A stretch of 13,716 nucleotides of DNA from Baffinella frigidus (GCA_026770585.1 MU646353.1:543664-557379); one strand, 5' to 3'; counted from the stretch's first letter, positions 6,936 to 12,751 are shown. The notes: generated from the sequence alone by a model not told the origin. Translations and numbers: made by a program.

Positions 6936-7064
6936 CCGCCCTGGAGGCAACCCAGGGGCAATTCTTAAGTCAATCTCCCACAGATGCGCCCGGATTCCGG
7001 GCGCATTTGTATGGGAGTTGACTTAAGAACCCATCGATTTGCCCAGAACTTGCCTCCAGGGTGG
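6936..7064. repeat. Nested inverted repeats
   Basis: The outer arms CCGCCCTGGAGGCAA and TTGCCTCCAGGGTGG enclose an inner pair TTCTTAAGTCAATCTCCCA and TGGGAGTTGACTTAAGAA (6962-7029) around a GATGCGCCCGG/CCGGGCGCAT hairpin. The inner TTCTTAAGTCAAT ends match the inner ends of element C, which suggests a smaller element family that became part of C. Confidence 0.8.
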
Positions 7065-7066
7065 TT

Positions 7067-7127
7067 TTTCTGCACATCGTTTCTACGGAAAGGCGTGGTG
7101 TTCGCCTATGTTGGGAGATCTCAAAAC
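7067..7127 (+). repeat. Dispersed repeat K, copy 1
   Basis: About 60 bp containing TTTCTACGGAAAGGCG and CTATGTTGGGAGA. It recurs directly at 10316-10382 and in reverse complement at about 8328-8385 and 8549-8625 inside the tandem array. Confidence 0.75.
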
Positions 7128-7245
7128 CATTAGCGTGTTCGTTTAATTAGGAGGCCTTGTTAGATTTACTATGGCCTAACTAATTTATCCTATTCAACCT
7201 CCTGTTGAAAAGAAACTGATTCAGTTATCTTCCGAGATGAAAGCG
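7127..7245 (-). repeat. Dispersed repeat J, copy 1
   Basis: About 119 bp ending ACTGATTCAGTTATCTTCCG. It recurs as reverse complement at about 9601-9718 with roughly 85% identity by eye (shared landmarks GGAGGCCTNNTTAG, CTAACTAATTT, AAAGAAACTGATT). The next bases, 7249-7297, form a strong hairpin (CAGCCTCGG...CCGAGGCTG with inner CCAAGCCC/GGGCTTGG). Confidence 0.78.
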
Positions 7246-7303
7246 CTGCAGCCTCGGCCCTTACCAAGCCCCGTGGGCTTGGTCAGCGCCGAGGCTGAAA
7301 ACG

Positions 7304-7478
7304 TTCCTGTTGCCGGAAGCAGCACAAGTGGAACCTCCGTTAACTTAAGGTAACGGTGGAAAACTCTCCTCTTTGCAGATCATTAGAGAGGATCCTCTCT
7401 ACGTTCCTGTTGCCGGAGGCAGCATCCAAACTGAACGACGAGATCATTCCGATCATTCGACGATCCTCTCTAATGATC
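7304..7478. repeat. Short direct repeat and hairpin
   Basis: CGTTCCTGTTGCCGGA occurs at about 7302 and 7400. GATCATTAGAGAGGATC (7379-7395) pairs with GATCCTCTCTAATGATC (7462-7478) as an inverted repeat. CTCTTTGCAG|ATC at 7369-7381 resembles the acceptors of the EF-hand exons, but the frame after it has no EF-hand residues. A related TTAGAGAGGATCGTCGA is found at 7626-7642. Confidence 0.6.
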
Positions 7479-7625
7479 ATACGCCCTACCGTAGGGCCCT
7501 ACGGTAGGGCGTATGAGCCTACTGGCCGCCGAGAGGTCCTAGACAGGTCGTAGGGCCCTACGGTAGGGCGTATGCGCCTACTGGCCACTTCAGGGATACA
7601 GGAGTACCTCGCTCATAAGAAACCG

Positions 7626-7886
7626 TTAGAGAGGATCGTCGATGTCAGCCCAGCCACTTAGCGACGGCCAAGTTCCTTTTCCCCCCGGATATCCGGGGGA
7701 AATGCTGTTAGAATCCAATGCAAATGGATAAGATCCTGGTACAAATCGTTTAGATGGACTGTATCCGTGAAGCCTCTCGTGGCTGCTGAGTGGGCGGAAG
7801 CGTTCAGCCCTGGATGGCTTCATGGGTCGATTTGCTGAGTGGGCCTGCAGCAAAGAGATGTTGTGAACGCACCGCGCCTCTTGCAG
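7626..7886. other. Intron-like spacer, no gene seen
   Basis: It contains a GC palindrome CCCCCCGGATATCCGGGGG (7680-7699). A short frame reads ALDGFMGRFAEWACSKEM from about 7808, but has no start or splice support and is unassigned. Confidence 0.45.
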
Positions 7887-7961
7887 ATCGATGCCCACGA
7901 GGTGACGCAGGCAGTGGCCTGCTTCGAAGGCTCCGTCCCCAGCCGTTCTGAAAACCGGGGA
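7887..7961 (+). CDS. Duplicate EF-hand exon, possibly alternative or decaying
   Basis: After GCGCCTCTTGCAG, a good acceptor, a phase-0 frame reads IDAHEVTQAVACFEGSVPSR. This aligns without gaps to the exon at 8114 (shared I-D-A, E at loop position 12, A-V-A, G and P-S). Joined to 6388-6441 it would also complete a canonical loop, D-Q-N-H-D-G-K-I-D-A-H-E. A donor GTGACG is available at 7962, one codon later than in the 8114 copy. However, the F-type palindrome begins near 7950 and overlaps the exon end, so the 3' part may be replaced. It may be a mutually exclusive alternative exon or a broken duplicate; I cannot tell which from sequence. Confidence 0.5.
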
Positions 7962-8079
7962 GTGACGCCTACGGTATTGCCTACGGTAGGCCGTAGGGGC
8001 TTAGGGGGGGTCCTACGGAACATTATGTCCTAGGAGGTAGGACGAAGGCAATACCGTAGACCTAACTATCCGGATTTCA
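7950..8079. mobile_element. Palindromic element F, copy 2
   Basis: CCTACGGTATTGCC (7968-7981) and GGCAATACCGTAGA (8047-8060) form the arms, with outer CCGGGG and TATCCGG. Its ends (GACCTAACTATCCGGATTT) resemble those of the element at 2122-2282 (GGCCTAACTACCCCAGTTTT). It lies exactly between the two duplicate EF-hand exons. Confidence 0.65.
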
Positions 8080-8113
8080 GGACGGTGGCCTATTAAAACG
8101 CAGCTCTGTGCAG

Positions 8114-8185
8114 ATCGATGCAAACGAGCTGGCGCTGGCAGTGGCAAAGCGGCTGGGGAAGGCGCCTTCCAAGCAGCTCTGCAAG
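8114..8185 (+). CDS. EF-hand protein, exon completing loop 1 and linking to loop 2
   Basis: This 72-nt, 24-codon, phase-0 exon encodes IDANELALAVAKRLGKAPSK then QLCK. I-D-A-N-E gives loop positions 8-12 with the invariant Glu at 12, and the rest is the exiting helix and linker. From L-G to the next loop's first Asp (after joining to 10511) there are 18 residues, L-G-K-A-P-S...M-L-A-A-L-D, the same spacing as the L-G...P...M...D stretch of calmodulin. The acceptor is GCTCTGTGCAG and the donor AAG|GTGCCC. The direct frame would run on to 8602, but that extension is repeat sequence. The last part of this exon with its donor is copied twice downstream (near 8284 and 8488). Confidence 0.72.
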
Positions 8186-8719
8186 GTGCCCCCGCTCGCA
8201 TCTCACCATGCACACACCCCCTTCATACGCTTCTCAAATGTACATGCCGCCATGCATCTGGGGATACAGTCCCGTGTAGGATGGCGGCTGGGGAAGGAGC
8301 CTGCAAGGTGCCCCCGCTGTGAGGTCCTTTCGGTTTTAATTTCGCCCAACATAGCCCAACGAATCGTAGAAGAGATCTGCAGAGAACGCATTTCCGCACG
8401 CATCTTAACATCCACACACACCCCTCATACGCGTCTCAGATGTACATGCCGCGATGTATCTGGGGATACAGTCCCGTGTAGGATGATCGCTGGGCAAGGC
8501 GCTTTCGAAGCAGCTCTGCAAGGTGCCCCCGCATGCATCTCACCGCAGGTCCTTTCGGTTTTGATTTCGCCCAACATAGCCCAACGAAACGCCCTTCCGT
8601 AGGAGGGATCTGCAGAGAAAGCATTGCCGCACGCCTCTCACCATCCACCCCCTCACCCCCGTACGCGTCTCAGATGTACATGCCGCGATGCATCTGGGGA
8701 TATAGTCCCGTGTAGGATG
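8150..8719. repeat. Tandem repeat of about 200-235 bp, about 2.8 units
   Basis: CCCGTGTAGGAT recurs at 8271, 8473 and 8707, and GCAAGGTGCCCCCGC recurs at 8181, about 8300 and about 8519. Other shared blocks are ATGTACATGCCGC, CATCTGGGGATA and GGTTTTNATTTCGCCCAACA. Each unit carries the 3' part of the EF-hand exon and its donor; the copy at 8488-8526 still reads S-L-G-K-A-L-S-K-Q-L-C-K in frame. The latter two units also include reverse-complement K repeats. Confidence 0.85.
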
Positions 8720-8743
8720 ACCGGAGTGACTTTACATAGTCAC
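8691..8743 (-). repeat. Hairpin repeat G, copy 1
   Basis: In reverse complement it reads GTGACTATGTAAAGTCACTC followed by a segment ending in ATCCCCAG. The GTGACT...AGTCAC stem is present in all three copies (also 10845-10895 and 11602-11652), with loops of similar size. Confidence 0.8.
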
Positions 8744-8847
8744 GTTCGCTATAAGTAGACAGAAGCAGCGGTTTGACGGTGGTGGGAGAGCGTCGCAGAC
8801 CACTCCAGAACGCTGGAGGATCCTATTTACATGTGGGGTTGTAAATA
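8744..8847. other. Short spacer between repeats
   Basis: I see no gene, and no strong repeat other than CCAGAACGCTGGA. Confidence 0.4.
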
Positions 8848-8991
8848 TTTGTACCAGGATAGGGTGTTCCAACCTCGCGCCTGGCCAATGTATGGCCAGT
8901 CACGTGACCAATCAACGCGAGTTACTGCACAAATGCCCACTTTTAAAAGCACATCGGTTTGAAATAGGCCCCTCTAGCCTTCTGGTGTGGG
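8848..8991 (-). repeat. Dispersed repeat I, copy 2
   Basis: Reverse complement of 5401-5545, about 144 bp, with many substitutions. The centre contains TGGCCAATGTATGGCCA, a hairpin absent from the other copy. This separates 3.4 kb between oppositely oriented copies. Confidence 0.8.
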
Positions 8992-9031
8992 ATGCGTGGG
9001 GGCAAGACACCCCGCGTTGTGTGCCACTCTA

Positions 9032-9148
9032 CAGGGTTGTCTCGCTCATAAAAAACTGCACCCCCCCTAGGACCACCAAAGGGCCTTAGGCGTAGGCCTA
9101 CTGTAGGGTCCTAGGAGAAGGCGGTTTCTTATGAGCGAGGTACCCCTG
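9032..9148. mobile_element. Palindromic element A (117 bp), TA-flanked
   Basis: It begins CAGGGTTGTCTCGCTCATAA and ends TTATGAGCGAGG plus TACCCCTG, with TA on both sides. The centre is the GC-rich CCCCCCTAGGACC...GGTCCTAGG palindrome. The left end is the most diverged of the A copies. The frequent peptide M-S-E-V-P-L-Y in neighbouring frames is the A right end read through. Confidence 0.8.
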
Positions 9149-9150
9149 TA

Positions 9151-9589
9151 CCAAACGAGGCTATCCATGCGAACAGATTTGTAAGTCAATCATTGAATTA
9201 TTGCCCAGGAAACACGCCAAAAGTCAGCAAATGATCACGTTTCCGCCCGCTGAGCGGTCGGACTTGTGTAAAGCATCAAGGCTTTCATCTGAAAATTACT
9301 ACACACGTTTACAATCGACATTTATTATGTTCGCATAGGTAGCCTCGTGTGGTAGGTCCTCATGGTGGGTCCCCTGTTTTATAAAGCGATCGGTACTTCC
9401 CCTGATCCCTGTCTCTTTCTCTAAGAGTTCTCTCTCTCTCGTGAAAGGGGGGGGGGGGGTAGAGTGCGGGCGTGTTGGTAGCGTGAGGGTGATGATGTAA
9501 GCACCTCAACTCCAATCCGCACAACATACTAACAGGGTTCAACCCGAATACAGTCGATCTAACGGCCTGAGGCGGGCTCGTCCTAGACT
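9151..9589. other. Gene-free stretch
   Basis: It contains a CT-rich microsatellite (9412-9443), a run of about 12 G (9449-9460) and one GTGTAGTAATTTTC motif in reverse (about 9285-9304). An open - strand frame (9360-9599) crosses the low-complexity tracts and shows no domain. Confidence 0.5.
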
Positions 9590-9765
9590 TGGTCCTCACA
9601 TTTTCATCTCGGAAGATAACCCAATCAGTTTCTTTTCAATAGGAGGTCGAATAGGAGAAATTAGTTAGGGCCTAGTAAATTTAATTAGGCCTCCTAATCA
9701 AATGAAAACGCTAATTAGGGAACTGATTCAGTTATCTTTCGAGATGAAATTGCGGCTTGTCCTAG
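9590..9765. repeat. Inverted repeat containing dispersed repeat J, copy 2
   Basis: TTTTCATCTCGGAAGATAAC (from 9601) pairs with GTTATCTTTCGAGATGAAAT (ending about 9750), with TCCTAGAC at both outer edges. 9601-9718 is the reverse complement of 7127-7245. A third partial arm, GATTTCATTTCGGAAC, follows at about 9783. Confidence 0.7.
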
Positions 9766-10315
9766 ACTAAATTAGGTCCTCGCGATTTCATTTCGGAACA
9801 AGGCAGATTATGTCCCGCTATCTTGGGCTGCCATCGCCGAAGATAAGAGTGTATGTTATTTTAGGCATACAATGATGCTATATCAGACCTTTTCATGTGG
9901 ACAAATTCAGGTATGTTCCGAGATGAAATTCAATCGCGGTCAGTATTTTACTCAAATACGATCTGAACGAAAATTACCACACACCGGCCTTTTTCAGCCA
10001 CGTCCGTGCAGTCATTTTCGTTGCAAATCGGATCGGAGATTCCCGAAATCGTATTTTGTCTCAAATGCGCGTGCGGATGAAATTGCGTGTGGGCCACGGC
10101 AGGTCGCAAACGGGAATTTCAGGACGCAACGGTTCGTTTCGTGTTACTAAATGGTACGTACTGACCCGGTGACATGCGACGGTTCGTCCTTTGCACGTCC
10201 ACGATTCACCGAAAATCAACCCTTTCCACGTCCGTGCGGTATCAAATTAACAACACGCCTTATAACTGAAATTCCACTGTACGACCTGGCGTGGTCTCGG
10301 CAGGCCAGGGCAGGC
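9766..10315. other. Gene-free stretch within proposed second EF-hand intron
   Basis: Open frames at 9872-10150 and 10151-10429 show no recognisable protein. Repeat traces are CCGAGATGAAATT (9919), the GAACGAAAATTACCACACA motif (about 9965), and GATCGGAGATTCCCGAAATC (about 10033), which recurs in element D near 12095. Confidence 0.5.
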
Positions 10316-10382
10316 CATTTTTCTGCAGATCTTTTCTACGGAAAGGCGTGTCGTTGGGCTATGTTGGGAGAAATCAAAACCT
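10316..10382 (+). repeat. Dispersed repeat K, copy 2
   Basis: Direct copy of 7067-7127 (shared TTTCTACGGAAAGGCGTG and CTATGTTGGGAGA). It abuts a B element at 10384. Confidence 0.75.
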
Positions 10383-10383
10383 A

Positions 10384-10484
10384 TCCCTTAAGTGACCAAC
10401 GGGCGAATAACCGCCCGTGGAAGCCCTAGGCAGGTCCTTAGGGCCCTACGGTAGGGCGTATGAGCCTACTGGTCACTTAAGGGA
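10384..10484. mobile_element. Palindromic element B (101 bp)
   Basis: The ends are TCCCTTAAGTGACC and GGTCACTTAAGGGA, preceded by TA and followed by CA. The right half has the family core CCTAGGCAGGTCC...CTACGGTAGGGCGTATGAG. The left half is replaced by a GGGCGAATAACCGCCCG hairpin. It ends 26 bp before the last EF-hand exon. Confidence 0.8.
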
Positions 10485-10510
10485 CAGGACCTAAAAGTGG
10501 GTCTCGGCAG

Positions 10511-10606
10511 GCAATGCTTGCCGCGCTGGACGAGGACGGCGACGGCGAGGTCTCTCTCTCAGAGTTCTCTCACTTCACCCAACAGCCCCACGGTCGCCAC
10601 CACTGA
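10511..10606 (+). CDS. EF-hand protein, last exon with second calcium loop
   Basis: After GTGGGTCTCGGCAG, the frame reads A then MLAALDEDGDGEVSLSEF, then SHFTQQPHGRHH and stop TGA (10604-10606). D-E-D-G-D-G-E-V-S-L-S-E is a canonical EF-hand loop (D1, D3, D5, G6, V8, E12) followed by the conserved Phe. The upstream frame is open back to 10481, so unspliced reading is possible, but the acceptor and the calmodulin-like spacing to the exon at 8114 (25 residues from Glu12 to the next Asp1) favour splicing. The short His-containing tail suggests the protein ends soon after the EF-hand pair. A B-type element starts 18 bp after the stop, so the 3' UTR is likely built from transposon sequence. Confidence 0.8.
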   Translation, partial: AMLAALDEDGDGEVSLSEFSHFTQQPHGRHH

Positions 10607-10624
10607 AGGCTGCTACATCCCCTA

Positions 10625-10726
10625 TTCCTTAAGTGGCCTGGCAGTCAAATTTGACTGCCAAGAGGTCGTAAGGCAGGTCCTAGGGCCGTACGGTAGGGCG
10701 TATGAGCCTACTGGCCACTTAGGGGA
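10625..10726. mobile_element. Palindromic element B (102 bp), TA-flanked
   Basis: TTCCTTAAGTGGCC to GGCCACTTAGGGGA with TA on both sides. The left half carries a 20-bp perfect hairpin GGCAGTCAAATTTGACTGCC and the right half the family core GGGCGTATGAGCCTACTGG. Confidence 0.82.
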
Positions 10727-10736
10727 TATCTCCTTA

Positions 10737-10836
10737 TCCCCCAAGTGCCCAGTAGGCTCATACACCCTACGGTAGGGCCCTAGGACCTGCCTAGGGTGAG
10801 TTGGGGTGAATCTTCACCCTGTGGGCACTTCAGGGA
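10737..10836. mobile_element. Palindromic element B (100 bp), TA-flanked, opposite orientation
   Basis: TCCCCCAAGTGCCCAGTAGG to GGGCACTTCAGGGA with TA on both sides. Here the family core is in the left half, and the right half has GGGTGAATCTTCACCC. The B element at 10625 is in the opposite orientation, 10 bp away. Confidence 0.82.
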
Positions 10837-10844
10837 TAGTGGAT

Positions 10845-10895
10845 GTGACTGTGTAAAGTCACTCCGGTCATCCTACATGGGGCTGCATCCCCAGA
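10845..10895 (+). repeat. Hairpin repeat G, copy 2
   Basis: GTGACTGTGTAAAGTCACTC followed by CGGTCATCCTACATGGGGC. It is the reverse complement counterpart of 8691-8743. Confidence 0.8.
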
Positions 10896-10975
10896 CTGCA
10901 CCACCTCGACACGCGATGCTGAACGAGGATGCGGCCTCGCCTCACCGTCTCCCCTATCCGCGATCTTCCTTCGTA

Positions 10976-11095
10976 CAGGGGTACCTCGCTAATAAGAAAC
11001 CGCCCCCCCCCCTAGGACCCTGCAGTAAGCCTATGCATGGGGCCCTATGGCGGTCCTAGGGGGGGCGGCGGTTTCTTGTGAGCGAGGTACCCCTG
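10976..11095. mobile_element. Palindromic element A (120 bp), TA-flanked
   Basis: CAGGGGTACCTCGCT to GCGAGGTACCCCTG with TA on both sides. The left arm has CTAATAAG and the right arm CTTGTGAG, so the arms have drifted apart without compensating changes. Core CCTAGGACC...GGTCCTAGG. Confidence 0.9.
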
Positions 11096-11145
11096 TACAC
11101 CGCGTGTGCGAAGAGGGTGCGGCACCTCCCCTTAGGTTCCGTGTG

Positions 11146-11263
11146 CAGGGGTACCTCGCTCATAAAAAAGCGCACCCCACCTAGGGACCACCGTAGGGCC
11201 GTAGGCATAGGCTTCCTGTAGGTTCCTAGGGGGAAGCAGTTTCTTATGAGCGAGGTACCCCTG
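11146..11263. mobile_element. Palindromic element A (118 bp)
   Basis: CAGGGGTACCTCGCTCATAA to TTATGAGCGAGGTACCCCTG, left flank TG, right flank TA. Its right flank (CATCGCAACCAAGATGGCC) is the same as that of the A element at 12387-12511, so both sit at the same position in a duplicated segment. Confidence 0.9.
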
Positions 11264-11296
11264 TATCCTCATCGCAACCAAGATGGCCACCATGTA

Positions 11297-11425
11297 CAGG
11301 GGTACCTCGCTCATAAGAAAGCGTCTCCCCCTAGAGGACCCTACAGTAGGACCATGTCTAAGGTCCTATGGGGGTCCTCTAGCTAGGGGGTGGGGGGTCA
11401 GTTTCTTGTGAGCCAGGTACCCCTG
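11297..11425. mobile_element. Palindromic element A (129 bp), with an empty site at 12543
   Basis: CAGGGGTACCTCGCTCATAA to AGCCAGGTACCCCTG with TA on both sides. The flanks AAGATGGCCACCATG-TA and TA-TTCCC correspond to the uninterrupted AAGATGTCCATCATG-TA-TTCCC at 12529-12549, which has a single TA. This shows TA target duplication on insertion. Confidence 0.92.
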
Positions 11426-11427
11426 TA

Positions 11428-11600
11428 TTCCCACCCTGAGTGTCGAGAGGGCGCCAACGGTTGATCCCAGGGTTCCGCGCCGTGCTATGCACCTAACTAA
11501 TAAAACTCAATCACAAACATCGTTTCGTGCGGCACGGCCACGCGCATGCAGACGGCAAAGAGCACGCTGGGCCGAAAGTGGACGCGCGGTCTAAAGTGGA
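11428..11600. other. Spacer, no gene seen
   Basis: Unique-looking sequence between elements. No domain, strong hairpin or RNA-gene signature is seen. Confidence 0.4.
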
Positions 11601-11601
11601 C

Positions 11602-11652
11602 GTGACTTGTGTAAAGTCACTCCGACAACTCCTATGTGGGGCTTGTCCCCAG
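11602..11652 (+). repeat. Hairpin repeat G, copy 3
   Basis: GTGACTTGTGTAAAGTCACT followed by a segment ending in GTCCCCAG. The stem is conserved while the following sequence is diverged. Confidence 0.75.
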
Positions 11653-11708
11653 ACACGGCCAGAGCCAGCGTGCATCGCACGTGCGTTCCACAAATCCCAT
11701 CTCAAGTA

Positions 11709-11930
11709 CAGGGGTACCTCGCTCATCAGAAGCTGCCCCCCCCTAGGACCCTACGGTAGCCCTATGCCCAGGGCCCTACGGTGGGCCTAGGGCCCTACGG
11801 TGGGCCTAGGGAGGTGGGCGTTTCTTATACCCCTCAAGTGGCCAGGCAGTCGACTTTGACGGCCAAGAGGTCCTAGGCAGGTCCTAGGGCCCTACGGTAG
11901 GGCGTATGCGCCTACTGGCCACTTAAGGGA
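11709..11930. mobile_element. A element with truncated right end joined to a B element
   Basis: An A left end (CAGGGGTACCTCGCTCATCA, preceded by TA) with a duplicated 20-bp core (GGGCCCTACGGTGGGCCTAG, about 11781-11820) runs to GTTTCTTA. There it meets TA and a B element (CCCCTCAAGTGGCC to GGCCACTTAAGGGA, 11830-11930). The last 14-16 bp of A are missing, so B either inserted with a deletion or the two were joined by recombination. Confidence 0.75.
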
Positions 11931-11993
11931 CACGCGACGTACCCCTCAGGTCGAAGCAAGAGGGTGGCAGCCTTTCCCAGACCTAATCCCGCC

Positions 11994-12133
11994 GAGTATT
12001 CATAACTAATACGATTTTGGTGTATCTTAAGGGGTATAAATAAGACATTCGTCTATCTAGACTTCATTTAGAGCCTCAAGATACACCAAAATCGAATCGG
12101 AGATCCCCGAAATCGTATTCATTATGAATACTC
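11994..12133. mobile_element. 140-bp inverted-repeat element D
   Basis: GAGTATTCATAA (11994-12005) and TTATGAATACTC (12122-12133) are perfect outer arms. ACGATTTTGGTGTATCTT and AAGATACACCAAAATCG are inner arms. The right side has an extra 25 bp (CGGAGATCCCCGAAATCGTA) related to 10033-10055. AT-rich interior, no coding capacity. Confidence 0.82.
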
Positions 12134-12236
12134 GTCCGGATGAGACCGCGCTACCTCCCGGAGCGCCTGACTTAGCACCTCTCCGGATATCCAGAACATC
12201 ACCTCACGCCCCAGGGGGGCGTGGTACAGGGGTACC

Positions 12237-12343
12237 ACGCTCATAAGAAAGCGCCCCCCCCTAGGAGCCTACAATAGGCCTATGCCTAGGGTCCTATGGT
12301 GGTCCTAGGGGGTGGGCGGTTTCTTATGAGCGAGGTACCCCTG
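12237..12343. mobile_element. Palindromic element A (107 bp), with an empty site at 12597
   Basis: CAGGGGTACCACGCTCATAA to TTATGAGCGAGGTACCCCTG with TA on both sides. The flanks (CCCCAGGGGGGCGTGG-TA and TA-GCTTGTCCCAAACTCGG) match the uninterrupted copy at 12580-12610 (GGGGGCGTGG-TA-GTTTGGCCC), which has one TA and no element. Confidence 0.93.
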
Positions 12344-12386
12344 TAGCTTGTCCCAAACTCGGCCCCTCCCCACCAAGTCGCCCCTG

Positions 12387-12511
12387 CAGGGGAACCTCGC
12401 TCATAAGAAACCGCAACCCCCCTAAGACCTCCTTAGGGCCCTAGGCATAGGCCTGCCGTAGGGTCCTAGCTAGCTAGGAGGAGGCGGTTTCTTATGAGCG
12501 AGGTACCCCTG
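12387..12511. mobile_element. Palindromic element A (125 bp)
   Basis: CAGGGGAACCTCGCTCATAA to TTATGAGCGAGGTACCCCTG, left flank TG and right flank TT, so the TA duplication is no longer visible. Right flank shared with the A element at 11146-11263. Confidence 0.9.
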
Positions 12512-12522
12512 TTTCCGCATCG

Positions 12523-12622
12523 CAACCAAGATGTCCATCATGTATTCCCCAGAACATTGCCAGCCTCACGCCCCAGGGGGGCGTGGTAGTTTGGCCCAAA
12601 CTCGGCCCTCCCCACCAAGACG
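12523..12622. repeat. Duplicated flanks that preserve two unoccupied A target sites
   Basis: 12523-12549 matches the sequence around the A element at 11297, and 12549-12622 matches the sequence around the A element at 12237 (shared CTCACGCCCCAGGGGGGCG and AACTCGGCC...CCCCACCAAG). In both cases this copy has a single TA and no insert. This is the clearest evidence that A is a mobile unit. Confidence 0.9.
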
Positions 12623-12751
12623 GCCTTCCAGCCTCCTCGCCAGAAGGGCGTACTGCCCCGTCCGAAATTAGTACCGGCCTCTGAGCGGGCGGTACAAACA
12701 GTTGCTACCGCCGGCACGAAGGCCCCCTCCCTCAGCAGCTCCAGAGTCTAA
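12623..12751. other. Spacer, no gene seen
   Basis: It ends with CCTCAGCAGCTCCAGAGTC, a block that recurs at about 12971 and in part at about 13073. Confidence 0.4.

Larger units (their letters stand above)
6733..7625. mobile_element. 893-bp composite flanked by 134-bp inverted arms
   Basis: 6733-6866 and 7492-7625 are inverted copies with three mismatches in 134 bp by eye. Each arm, reading inward, is an A-type right end (CGGTTTCTTATGAGCGAGG), the TA junction, then two B-type left ends in tandem (AGTGGCCAGTAGG). The 625-bp centre is itself made of repeats: a nested hairpin (6936-7064), two dispersed modules (7067-7245), and hairpins at 7249-7297 and 7379-7478. It lies within the proposed first intron of the EF-hand gene. 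No transposase frame is present. Confidence 0.75.

Noticed and set aside
7369-7478. Third acceptor CTCTTTGCAG|ATC as another EF-hand exon
   Set aside because: The frame after it lacks the D/E residues of an EF-hand and is part of a hairpin.
8186-8602. Continuation of the EF-hand frame beyond 8185
   Set aside because: The extension is tandem repeat sequence on both strands with no conserved residues. Splicing at 8185 gives the correct EF-hand spacing.
8150-8719. CRISPR-like array
   Set aside because: Units are 200-235 bp and diverged, with no short repeat/spacer pattern, and the context is eukaryotic.
11132-11314. Open frames beginning M-S-E-V-P-L-Y (also 11511-11726) and frames with R-G-T-S-L-I-R
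   Set aside because: These peptides are the ends of palindromic element A read in one frame (ATGAGCGAGGTACCCCTG and its complement). They follow the element, not a gene.
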